Shown here: positions 54,382 to 64,000 of the stretch, piece after piece
How positions within the stretch are numbered: position 1 is the stretch's first letter
Layout of the letters: every line of letters begins with the position of its first letter
Position numbers and translations under genes: made by a program
Notes under the pieces: model-generated
The model's database searches: none
Seen by the model: only the letters and a program-made list of their open reading frames with translations
Told to the model about the DNA's origin: nothing
Assembly (NCBI GenBank): GCA_023052935.1
Contig: CM041292.1
Span: 132,508,951-132,572,950 of the forward strand
DNA: 64,000 nt
Source of the DNA: Piezodorus guildinii
Lineage: Eukaryota; Arthropoda; Insecta; Hemiptera; Pentatomidae
Direction of reading: 5' to 3'

Positions 54382-56492
54382 GGTATACTATTTTTTTTTT
54401 TTTTTTTTTTTTTTTAATTCTTTTATTGATATTTACAACTGTACAATTTACACAGTACAATAAGTAAATGTGCTAAAAACAGAAAATTGGCTTGAAAAAG
54501 ACATGAGAAGAATCTACCCAGCGGTAGCTCTTCAATGGTTATTTGTTCAGCAGGTCTCGAGGCCACCGTATTTTCAGACGCCTCGGAGGATTATCGGGAA
54601 TATATGTCGATGAGAGGATGCGGACAAGCGGGTTTGTATGGGTGGGTAATTTGGAATGAAAGGAGGTGTATCTTTTTTGAGCGATTTCAGTAACTAGTGG
54701 GATATTCAGGTCTCTATGGATGAGTTTGTTGGTAACAAAGTAAGGAGCGTCTAGGATTTGACGAAGGATTTTGGATTGCAAGGATTGGATGCGGGAGGAA
54801 TTCGATGGTTTAGTGGAGCCCCATAGCTCTATGCCATAAGTCCAGATAGGTCTAATAATGGTTGTGTAAATGAGTTTTTTAAAGTAAAGAGGAAGTTTTG
54901 ATCGTTTGTCAAGTAAGTGTTTTAATAGGATTCCATGTAAGACGTTTGTCAAGATGAAGTCCAAGGTATCGTATTTGTTCTACAGTGATGAGTGGGGTAT
55001 GATTAAAGGAAACAACTGGACAGGAAGTCATAGGTTTACGTCGTAGAGTGAAGGTGATTTGGTGGGATTTTTTAGGATTTATTTTGATTCTCCAATTGTG
55101 ACACCATTCTGCAATGGCGGATAAATGGTTCTGTAGGACTTGGGAAGCAACAATATGATCATTATTTACGGATAGCACACATGTGTCATCAGCGTAAGTA
55201 GAGAGGAAAGTGCTTGGATGGATAGGGATATCAGCTGTATACACCGTGTAGAGGATTGGGCCTAGGATACTACCTTGAGGTACACCGGCTGACTGGTTGA
55301 ATACTGAGGAGTAGGAGAGGTTATGATTAACTTTAAAGGTTCTACCTGTAAGGTAGGAGCGGATTATTAGGAAATATGTCGGAGAGAGGAATTTGCGGAG
55401 TTTGTAGAGCAGTCCTGGATGCCAAACTCGATCAAAAGCCTGTTCCACGTCTAGAAAGGCTCCAGTGCAGTACATTCCGCGCTGCAATGTAGAGGATACC
55501 ACATCCACCACACGATGGCACTGTTGAATAGTAGAGTGGGATGATCGAAATCCAAACTGGTGATCAGGAATGACATGATTTGAATCTAGGATCGGGTATA
55601 ACCTTTTTAGGAGGAGTTTTTCAAGAATTTTGCCCATAATGGGCAAAAGGGATATAGGGCGGTAAGAGGATGGGTATTCAAGTGGCTTTTTGGGCTTAGG
55701 GATCATTTTCATAATGGACAGTTTCCAAATGTCAGGAAGATAGGTAGAACGGAGAGTGGCGTTGTAGATATAAGTAAGGAAAAGGATGGCCTTTCGAGGG
55801 AGCTGTTTCAGGATGTTGGTTGTAATAAGATCGTGACCTGGAGATTTCTTAAGAGGTAATATATTAAGGATATTGATGATTTCTGATGGATGAAAGGCTT
55901 TAGGAGGTGGATACATTTGGAGTAGAACATTTAGTTCTGCTTCTACATGTTCATTATGGATAGGGTTAATGATATCGGGATGAGGATTGAAAGTTTTGGA
56001 TAGGTGTTCGCCAAAAATTTGGGATTTTTCATCATCGGTTCTTGTCCAGGTCTGTGATTCAGTAAGGAGTGGATGATTAAAGGTTTTGTATTTCAGTAGT
56101 TTTGCAGTTGTTGTCCATAAAGATTTGTCTGACGTGGTTAAGTTTTCTGTAAAGTTCTGGAAGTTTTTAATTTTGAGTTTTCTTACTTCTGTCTTGAGTT
56201 TGTTAGTCAGTTTACTGTAATGGGTTTTGTCTGAAGGGTATCTGGTTCTATGCCACTTCGCTCTAGCTCTGCGTTTTTCAGCTAATAAGAGTCGAATATG
56301 ACTTGGCAATTTTGTTTCATGAGATTTTCTATTTGTAAAGTGAGATGTGTTGTTGTCTATGGCTGTTTCTATTGATTTTGTTAGTTCGTCAATGGCTGAG
56401 TCTATCAATAAGTTTGGAGATTTCTCGACAAAACGAGATGAAGTCAAGAATATTGGAAACAAATATTGGTGGTGGTTCTGGTGGTATACTAT
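54382..56492 (-). mobile_element. Jockey-B: 5'-truncated Jockey element with poly(A) and target duplication
   Basis: GGTATACTAT at 54382-54391 and 56483-56492 flanks the copy. The poly(A) tail is the T-run starting at 54391. It is truncated at 56482 within ORF2 and is a different subfamily from Jockey-A. Confidence 0.88.
54539..56482 (-). pseudogene. Jockey-B ORF2, reverse transcriptase part
   Basis: The frame is open from the truncation at 56482 to 54909. It carries the palm motifs YRPISLLPIMGKILEKLLL, FGFRSSHSTIQQC, AFLDVEQAFDRVWHPGLL, GVPQGSILGPILY and YADDTCVL, and the thumb RYLGLHLDKRLTWNP. Directly after WNP a deletion (about 50 bp relative to the fragment at 6.8 kb) shifts the frame. 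The rest continues in another frame (HLLDKRSKLPL, YGIELWGSTKPSN, PPRRLKIRWPRDLLNK) to 54539. The endonuclease is missing. The open frame extends past 56482 into flanking DNA by chance. Confidence 0.88.
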
Positions 56493-56584
56493 TATATCAT
56501 TAATATCATGTAGAAATATAATATTTATATTATAACAAAACGTACCAGCCAAATTCGTCGAGCTATAAAAGAGTTAATGTGTTT
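56493..56584. other. Flanking sequence, nothing recognised
   Basis: Short unique stretch between Jockey-B and the SINE. Confidence 0.45.
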
Positions 56585-56825
56585 ATTTGTTTATTTATTT
56601 AACGTCACTTTATGCTACTATGGCTAATCGGACGATGCCACAGTGGGAGTCCTAAATTTTTCCTTTTCAGGTTTTATTAGGACAGGGATCTTTAACGAGT
56701 ACCTGACATCGCACAGGCTCGGGACCACCTTTTAACGTCCCCTCCAAAGGACAGCATAACTAAGAATTGTTTACTCCCATTAAAAAATCCTAGGACCACC
56801 TGCGGGTTTGAACCTGTGATGGGGG
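56585..56825 (-). repeat. SINE-1, nearly full length
   Basis: The tail TTTATTTAACGTCACTTTAT is at the left. The body matches 2001-2220. The head includes GGTTTGAACC (reverse GGTTCAAACC, B box) near 56,805-56,815. The A box is lost at the 5' truncation. Confidence 0.7.
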
Positions 56826-57049
56826 TTAATGTATAGCATCGAAACGATAGTAAAAATTGTTGAAAAGAAAATTTTTTTGTAACACTCATGACCCGAATAA
56901 TTTGATGTTCGAAACTATGGAGCTCACAACTCATCCTAGTCACTTGTGCTGTTAAAATCAATTAAAAACTTTTAAATAAAGTTAGATATACAAGAGATTA
57001 AAGAATTTTGTTGAGTTTCGTTAGAAACATTTGTTTCATTGAATAGTCT

Positions 57050-57262
57050 ATTACATCCGCTTCTAATCACTCTCCATCATCTTTTACGATGTTGTGTATC
57101 AGAGAATATTTTTTCTAAAAGCTTTCCAACGGTATATTATACATCTATATTACTGTTATTATAAAAAATAATAATAAAAAAAACATTAAAAAACATTTTT
57201 GCTCTTTTCTCCTTTATTTGGTTATTAAATTCGTTCAAATAATATATAAACCCGTTTTTTAT
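57050..57262 (-). repeat. Repeat family X, inverted fragment
   Basis: GCTTTCCAACGGTATATTAT and TTTTCTCCTTTATTTGG are the reverse of sequences at about 48,190-48,310. Confidence 0.6.
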
Positions 57263-58854
57263 GAAAGTCAAAATATCTATTCGTCACACAGTAATATATA
57301 AGAATATATAATTGTCATTTTTTGTCTAATATAATCGAAAAGTCAATGCATGTCTCTATAATGTTTCATATCATGTATTAAGGTACCAAAAATCATCCAA
57401 ACAATTTATTTGTAAAATATAAAACAAGAACTTCAGTAAAGCAGGTGTCTGAGGGGACTGTTAAAAATATGCAATGTTCACTTTCGATTAAAAACATTTT
57501 ATCAAATAGTTGATGATAGATACGTTTACAAACATCTCCATCCTATATTATGCCTTCAATATGTTTTTATTATGTAAAATAAATCAGGTTATTATTTAAT
57601 ATTATAAGTAATTGTTATGAATACCTAAACGAAAATAATTCTTTAACATGAGGTTATTGATGATGTTCATCTTTATATTTGGGAATTTTCGTTAAGGCAA
57701 AATAATTTTTAAAGTAAAATATAATGACCATAAATAATTTTCTTGCCTAATAACTCCCAGAATAATCGCTTTCGACAATGTTAGTAAAATAAATCTTTAG
57801 GTAAAAGTCTTAATGTTTGTTACAAAAACTGTATGGCAAATAACTCATAATATGGGTATGGCTGAGTTATGATAAATCTTACGAAAATTAATTCACTTAT
57901 GATTAATAAAATTACATGAAATATGGGAAAAAATAAGATTAATTTAAAATCCTCCTAAATGTTTAAACCAGGGGTTCATTTACGGCTTTATCTGCGAAAA
58001 AAGTTTCATATAGTCCGCGTTAATATTTATTGCGGTTTAATTACTGCTATGTGTGAAGGTTCGCTTTATACTCTCAGAGAACAATCAAAACGTGTTATAT
58101 AAATCTGTTCCCTATTTTCGTAATTACTTTTTTCATATACTCAACTGTTATTTGAGTGTCCTTCATTTAGAAGTTCTATTGAATAAAAACTGACAATTTC
58201 TTTTTTGTTAATTTAAAATTTTAATAGATTATTTCTATTATTACTGTTATTTTTATCCGAAGGATATTAAAACTGAAAGCGATATAGTGATTTTTATCTT
58301 GTATTTTAAAAACATATTTATCTCTAATACTATTTCCTGCATCAAATAGAAGCAAATATTCGTTAAATAGAAGTTATTAAATTTAATGGCAAGTTTTTAT
58401 ATATATAGTAACATAAAGTTTTCACTTGTAAAACATTCAATAGTTAAAACTTTTTTTACCGAGAAAATTTTCCAGAATGATAATGTCTATACTATGTGTG
58501 TATAGGTGTATCGCTTGAGTAGCTATCGAAAGTCTCTTAGAAAGAAAGTTTTAATGATTAGATTGAATTTTACTAAATAGTCTTTAAAAAAGAAGGGTTA
58601 TACATAGGCATAACTAACTTGAGGGTTAAAAAAAAATTATATTAAATTAAAAATTTGTTAGATTCATTAGTTTCGCCGTATGTATCATGCTTTGCTTATA
58701 CTGTATCATATAATTTATAGAGAAAGAAGTAACAAACAAATCTCTTGCAAATATGCGAACTTTACCTTTAAGTTTATAGGTTAATTTAATCTTCCAAGCG
58801 AATGATAATATCTTAATAAAAGTACTTCCTTGAAGTCTGTAAGTAAAGAGAGAG
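57263..58854. other. AT-rich DNA, nothing recognised
   Basis: No gene or repeat identified. Confidence 0.45.
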
Positions 58855-60662
58855 AGAAACAGTTCTTTATTAAGTTATATTACAATCAGTCCAATTAGGA
58901 CATTATGAATAGTGATAAAGTACAACATTCACACGACATATACAAAACAATAAATTGATATAATAATAATACAATATACATATATACAAAACAAAATCAA
59001 TAAAAATATTATGCAAAACAAAATCAATAAAAATATTATACAAAACAATCAATAACAATATTATACAAAACAAAATCAATAAAAATATTATACAAAAAAA
59101 TCAATAACAATATTATACAAAACAAAATCAATAAAAATATATACAAAAGTCACTCATACCTATGTACAATCCTCAAGCATACAGCACGTGAGTGGAAAAT
59201 CTAGCCAATGCTAGAACTCCATTATACATGTTACAGGAGATCTCGAGGCCACTGCCGTTTCAACCTTCTAGAGGGATGGTAAGGATGTGTGGAGCTGGAT
59301 AAGGATTGAGCTAGGGGATTAGGATGATGGATAAGGTTCTGATGGAATTTTGAGAATTTTGATGGTATAAGGTCTAAAATAAATGGAATATTTAGGTCGC
59401 GGTGTAAGGTAAGGTTGCAATTGCATTGACTATCTTTCTGAGGACTTTGTATTGAAAAGGATTGAATGTGTTTGATGTTAGAAAATTTGGCGGTCCCCCA
59501 CAGTTCAAGTCCGTAGGTCCAGATAGGTTTCAGTACTGTCTTGTATATTAGCAGTTTGTTTTCTATGGATAGTTTAGAATTTCTGTTCAGTAGTCTGTAT
59601 AATTGGCCAAATCGTCGATTAGGTTCTTGTCGTTTAAGTCTGGTATATGGGTTCCAAGTTAGTCTTTTGTCTAGAAGGAAGCCAAGATACCGGACTGTGT
59701 CAGATAAAGGGAGCGGAATGGAGTTAAAGAGAACTGGAGGGCAGGTTTGTCTTCGAAGGGTAAAGGTGACATGTTTGCATTTGGATTGATTGTTTTTGAT
59801 TCTCCACTTGTTACACCAATCTTTAATTTGAGAAAGGTGCGTTTGGAGACCTATGGATGCAATTTCGGGATCTAAGTGAGAAGATAGGATGGCTTCATCA
59901 GCGTACGTTGCAAGGAAGGTATTAGGGCAAACAGGAATAACAGCCGTGTATATATTGTAGAGGATAGAACCAAGGACGCTGCCATGAGGAACACCGGATT
60001 CGACTGGATAATAATTGGAATATTCGGCACCACGGCGAACTCGGAAGGAGCGGTTTGATAGATAGGATCGGAGGACTAGGTATAAGGATAGGGGTAAATG
60101 GTTTTTGAGCTTGAAGAGTAATCCCGGGTGCCACGCCCGGTCAAATGCTTGCGTTATGTCAGACGGAGGGGATGGGAAATATGACGGGATTTAGAATTTT
60201 CTTAGTCACATTCCACAGGAAATTGTCACGAGCCGAGAGAGAAGAAAGGAAGGAACTAAAGGATTGGGAACGGAAGGTCGCCAGCTCCCTCTTTAATTGT
60301 CTACAATAAAAGTTATAGGAGCGGCGATCTGTGGGATGGCGGGTGCGTTGCCATAAGAATCTGGGTCGACGTTTGGTGTGGATGAGGTCTATGAGGTGTT
60401 GTGGTAAATGGTTTTGGTTATGACTTAGCTGGGAGGGCTTGGGAGAGGAGGCAGTCCAAACAGCTTGTTAAATAGCGGTGGTGAAGGAGTATACGGAGTA
60501 TATAGGTCAATATCATTGGTCAGGATTTGGCGAAAAAGGTCCCAGTTGACTGGTCCTCTGATAAATGACGGTGGGATGGGTTTAGGAATAGGAGTTAGGG
60601 ATACTTTAAGGATCAATGGGCTAAGGTCAGAGGATAGTTCACCAAGGTGGGCAACCGACATG
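58855..60662 (-). pseudogene. Second Jockey-A-family copy with internal deletion
   Basis: The 3' UTR and ORF2 C terminus (59,230-60,155) match Jockey-A closely (CTAGCCA.TGCTAGAACTCC, and on the minus strand the thumb and palm). At about 60,158 the sequence jumps from the RT region encoding AFDRAWHPGLL to the part between endonuclease and RT (60,160-60,660, including IPKPIPPSFIRGPVNW). The intervening RT N-terminal part is therefore missing. Several frame changes make it non-functional. Confidence 0.8.
58983..59145. repeat. Minisatellite in the Jockey 3' UTR
   Basis: About six tandem units of ATACAAAACAAAATCAATAA plus AAATATT, alternating with a shorter CAATCAATAACAATATT form. Confidence 0.85.
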
Positions 60663-60840
60663 TAGATGAGTCTTTTGTATTTAGTGGAAGGTTAGAGTGT
60701 TGCATAGCGAGTGTTAAAGGAAACGAAAGCGGCGAGCGCAGTTTCTTGTTCCTTGGATCATGTGTGTGGATTCCATGTTAGGCATTTGCCAAGCAGGATT
60801 CCTAGATAGCGGAACTGCTCTATTATTACTAAAGGTTACT
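60663..60840 (-). pseudogene. Scrap of another Jockey thumb region
   Basis: The minus strand reads EQFRYLGILLGKCLTWNPHT, matching the Jockey-B/6.7-kb type rather than Jockey-A. It abuts the Jockey-A-family copy at 60662. Confidence 0.6.
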
Positions 60841-61774
60841 GCAGGAACAAATCATCCTTTAAGTTGCAAATTGTTGAATACATCCACTATTCCAGTTTCA
60901 TTGAACAAAAACCAACGAAAAAGATGTTGCATGTAAAGTATATATACCCCCAGACTTAGGGTACTCAAAGACATTCTTTTTTCCTTTAGTATGGATTTTT
61001 TTTTCTATTTCATTAAATTGGGAATTTGGGAACGTTATTGTAATAAGCACAGTTAATGCCTTTAATGCTTATTGATGTATAGATATTAAAGTATACGGAT
61101 GTGTAGTATTAAGATGTATTTTAGAGAGGGAATGAGCGTACATACTGTTGCTATGTTTGAGACCCTTACATATGTGAGCAGATCGGCCTTAGTTAATCCG
61201 TTTAACCCCGGAATGGAGGGGAGAGGAGGAGGGTGGCTTCCCTTAGGAAATAAGACTGGGTGGGGCAATAGCTCCCGTCAGCTGCCGGCGTCCAATCCAT
61301 TCCCTCTGCACCTTATCTGCCCAGTTATCTCAGCGGAAAATTCACTCGACGGATGGGAAACAGCTTTAGCATCCAAGTCATCTCCTTTGTCGGGGTAATT
61401 CAATCCGACGACAGGCACGTCAGATGCATTCATCATACCTTCTTGAAAAATATTGACATTGTTAGGCTGTGAAATATTTTAGTGCTTTAATCGTTTTCAA
61501 CAGTAATAAAGAATCCAACATTTGTTAAACCAAGTATTAAAGAAGTAAATAAAGCAGTAAGCACTATTTTAGAACCCCGAGTCCACAAAATATCAATTCA
61601 GTATTTGGGTATTGGCCTAGCACAATATTCATGGAAACTAAAATAAATGTTAAAAAACAGTAATTTAAGATTTTATATTTAAAAATATAATAAATTGTGA
61701 GCTATAGTGAACTATCAGAAACAATGAAATATTAGAATCGCTTAATTTTACTTTTTTGAAATAATGGATATCAA
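60841..61774. other. Noncoding DNA, nothing recognised
   Basis: A more GC-rich patch at 61,190-61,400 has an open plus-strand frame without recognisable motifs. Confidence 0.45.
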
Positions 61775-62094
61775 TAATTGAGACGTTGATTTCCAAAAGG
61801 TACTAAAGGACATTTTTTACGAAATTGATTTTTTTACATATTTGTATTCTCATCATTTAGTTTTATCTAAATATTCTATTTTATGTTATCTAATGAATTC
61901 TCAAGTCTTTAAAAAACGTGATTTAGAAATGCGGTCATTTTCTAAAAATACTAATTACGCATTTATTTTCGTCCCAAATCATTCTAAAAAAAATCATTTT
62001 ATAACTTTAATATGATGTTATTATTATAGTAAAAAAATAATTCTAAATTTTAAGGCGAAAAGACCCAAATTAGCTAGTTTAATAATATTAGTTT
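61775..62094 (+). repeat. MITE-B copy 2: empty Polinton site
   Basis: Aligns with 10831-10871 joined directly to 26435-26720. At the Polinton position it reads AAAGGACATTTTTTACGAAA with one CATTTT and no insert. Its right end is cut at 62094 by the Gypsy-2 LTR. Confidence 0.85.
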
Positions 62095-62489
62095 TGAGGA
62101 GGTGAGGGCGAAATAACTACAGCCTGGCACTATTAGTACGAATGGTTCTTTTATTGTTCGTAATGTTAAAAACAGTTAAATAAAGCATGGAATAATAGAA
62201 TACAAAAGAAGAACACAATATGAGGAGCACACACAAATCGAGATAGAGCCAACCCACAGCTGGTGAGAGGTTGCAATGGATTTACCACTGTAAAATAAAA
62301 TAATCTTTCTACTATCATAAAACACAGAAAATAAAATAATAAATAAAAATGACCTTCAATTAAATATAAAGAAAACTAAAATATAAACATGTTTGAGGCA
62401 GTGACAAATCCATTTCACATAACCTCTTTGCTCCCACCAGCTGTGTGTTATAACCTCACTCCCTCACACACATCAGGCCCATCACATCA
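62095..62489 (-). repeat. Gypsy-2 3' LTR (~395 bp)
   Basis: In element orientation it starts TGATGTGATGGGCC, right after the polypurine tract TTGGGGGGGAG (62500-62490), and ends CCTCA at 62095. It has TG...CA ends. Confidence 0.75.
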
Positions 62490-64000
62490 CTCCCCCCCAA
62501 TGACATCGGCACAGAAACGAACCTTTGGCTTTACCACCCGACCAGACCGGGTGCGATAAGACGGTGGTGCATCCTGCTGTTCTGAGTCGAGGTCATTTGA
62601 AGGTCCGGAGTCCACTGATGTGGGAGAAGGAGTGGGGTGATCGCACTTGCCGCTGGCCACACCAGAGGGCGATGGAGTAGGCAGATCCCTGTTGCCGCTG
62701 TCCTCTGCCGGTCCCGTCGGTAACAGCAGCTTGAATGTCTTCTCCTCCCTCGAGAGAACCTGATAAGGGCCGGTGTAAGGCGGCGTCAGCGGGCGTCGGA
62801 CGGTGTCATCCCTAAGGAAAACGTGGGTGCAGTCCTTGAGGTCGCGGTGAACAAAGGTGCGAGCCGTACTGCTGCGGTGCGGAGCTGGCCGGAGCGTCTT
62901 CAATGTCGCCTCCGCGTCCTCCCGCCGTTCAGAGGGTTCAAAAAATTCTCCAGGGAGGCGAAGTGGTTGGCCGAAGACCATTTCCGCAGCGCTGGCACCG
63001 ACATCTTCTCTCACCGCCGACCGAAGACCCAATAGGACGGTGGGTAGCACCTTTGTCCACCCCATATTTCCCAACGTTGCCCTTAGGGATGCCTTAAGGG
63101 ACCTATGCCACCGCTCCACGCACCCGTTGGACTGAGGATGGTACGCCGTAGTCCTGCTCCTCTGGATACCAAGGACGCGAGTGAGGCTAATAAAGAGGTC
63201 TGATTCAAACTGGCGCCCTTGGTCGGTAGTAATCCTTGCAGGCGTACCATAACGGGAAATCCACGTGCCCACTATTGCTTCTGCTACCTTGGTGCTTGTA
63301 ATTTCCTCTGGCGGGCACGCCTCAGGCTAACGCGTGAATCGATCTATCATCGTGAGGCAATAACGCATGCCGTTGGAGGGTGGCAGAGGCCCAACGATGT
63401 CCACGTGGATATGCTCCATCCTTCCGCTGGGTGCAAAGGTACCTGGAGGAGTCACTGTGTGACGGACAACTTTCGATCGCTGGCAGAGAATGCAGCAGCG
63501 TGCCCATCTCGAGGCGTCGGCGTTCATGCCTGGCCAAAAGAAACGCTGCGTGACCAGCCGCCTCGAGGTCCGTATCCCGGGGTGACTGAGCCCATGCAGG
63601 CGGTGGAAGATCTCTTCTCGCATGGACTCAGGAACGTATGGTCGCGCTTGAGGCGTAGAGGTTTCGCAGAGGACAGACAAGGCTGTACCGAGAGGCTGGA
63701 TCCAGCGAAGCTGAAGACGGCTGTTCTTCTGAAGCTCAGAAACCGATGGATCCTTCTGCTGCTCGGACGCAAGGCGCTCATAGTCCTCGGTACAGTCGAT
63801 GTCCTCAACCCTCGGGAGCGCGTCGGCAACAGCGTTGTCTTCCCCGGGTACGTGGCGGATGTCGGTTGTGAACTGGCTGATAAAGTTCACCAACCGAATC
63901 CGCATGGGCGTCGCTGTCTTTGGCTTCTGATAGAACGCTTGTTCAAGCGGTTTGTGGTCCGTCCAGACAGCAAAATGTCTCCCCTCAAGGTAATGGCGAA
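62487..64000 (-). pseudogene. Gypsy-2 pol: RNase H end and integrase (partial)
   Basis: From the window edge: RNase H C terminus (HFAVWTDHKPLEQAFYQKP, DIRHVPGEDNAVADALPR), integrase zinc motif (HRLHGLSHPGIRTS and CCILCQRSK), then the catalytic core. The core has D in HVDIVGPLPPS, D in ITTDQGRQFES and E in NGCVERWHRSLKA. A GPY-type C terminus (PPYTGPYQVL) follows. One stop interrupts the frame: TAG at 63327-63329 in RFTR-stop-PEA, where Gypsy integrases normally read RFTRWPEA. Otherwise the frame is intact to GGE near the LTR. Confidence 0.9.

Larger units (their letters stand above)
62095..64000 (-). mobile_element. Gypsy-type LTR retrotransposon 2, continuing beyond the window
   Basis: The 3' LTR (62095-62489) and the 3' part of pol are present. 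The pol frame is open to the window edge. Confidence 0.88.

Noticed and set aside
56483..56552. N-terminal part of the Jockey-B open frame
   Set aside because: It lies outside the target duplication, so it is flanking DNA that happens to be open.
61099..61398. Plus-strand 99-codon frame
   Set aside because: Unsupported by motif or repeat match; GC patch only.
62823..63135. Plus-strand frames opposite the Gypsy-2 integrase
   Set aside because: Shadows of the GC-rich pol coding strand.

Overview
The window is AT-rich eukaryotic nuclear DNA, almost certainly from an arthropod and probably an insect. The grounds are Jockey-, RTE-, Gypsy- and Penelope-type retroelements, tRNA-derived SINEs, a Polinton/Maverick with arthropod-type genes, TTAGG-like motifs and long (TA)n arrays. 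No ordinary host gene was recognised; essentially everything identifiable is a mobile element or its relic.

Layout: 0.16-1.08 kb, a foldback/MITE-like element; 1.8-4.8 kb, a 1.42-kb-arm inverted duplication containing SINE and Jockey scraps; 6.6-7.3 kb, a Jockey 3' fragment; 9.1-10.0 kb, an RTE-like pseudogene; 10,872-26,428, a complete 15.6-kb Polinton with 6-bp target duplications (CATTTT), inserted in a ~390-bp MITE; 28.6-29.6 kb, a Helitron-like scrap and a Penelope-type inverted repeat; 30.8-31.7 kb, a decayed arthropod repeat-family gene; 37.0-39.6 kb, an internally deleted Gypsy element; 41.6-44.7 kb, two Penelope copies head-to-head inside one 12-bp target duplication; 44.9 kb, a second SINE type; 49.1-53.7 kb, a full-length Jockey element; 54.4-56.5 and 58.9-60.8 kb, truncated relatives; 61.8-62.1 kb, a second copy of the MITE lacking the Polinton (an empty site) and cut by a second Gypsy element that runs off the window at 64 kb.

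The Polinton is the centre of interest. All recognised genes lie on the minus strand, in the order protein-primed DNA polymerase B, packaging ATPase, DUF8207-like protein, chromodomain integrase, adenovirus-type cysteine protease, a 53-residue protein, major capsid protein, and a conserved 169-residue protein. They cover replication (PolB), integration (integrase) and virion assembly (ATPase, protease, capsid). Only the capsid gene is visibly broken, by one frameshift near its start. Five consecutive genes overlap or abut a TATA box: the TATA element of the next gene is written into the last codons or stop codon of the gene before it, 30-50 nt ahead of the next ATG. This implies one promoter per gene and extremely short 5' leaders. 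The terminal repeats are about 1.9 and 2.3 kb and are packed with CACGTG, TGACGTCA, CCAAT, GGGCGTGGC, ATGGCGG and TTAGGTTAGG motifs, resembling viral control regions.

The remaining elements record repeated, partly nested insertion. Several retroelement reading frames are interrupted only by TAG or TGA at tryptophan positions.
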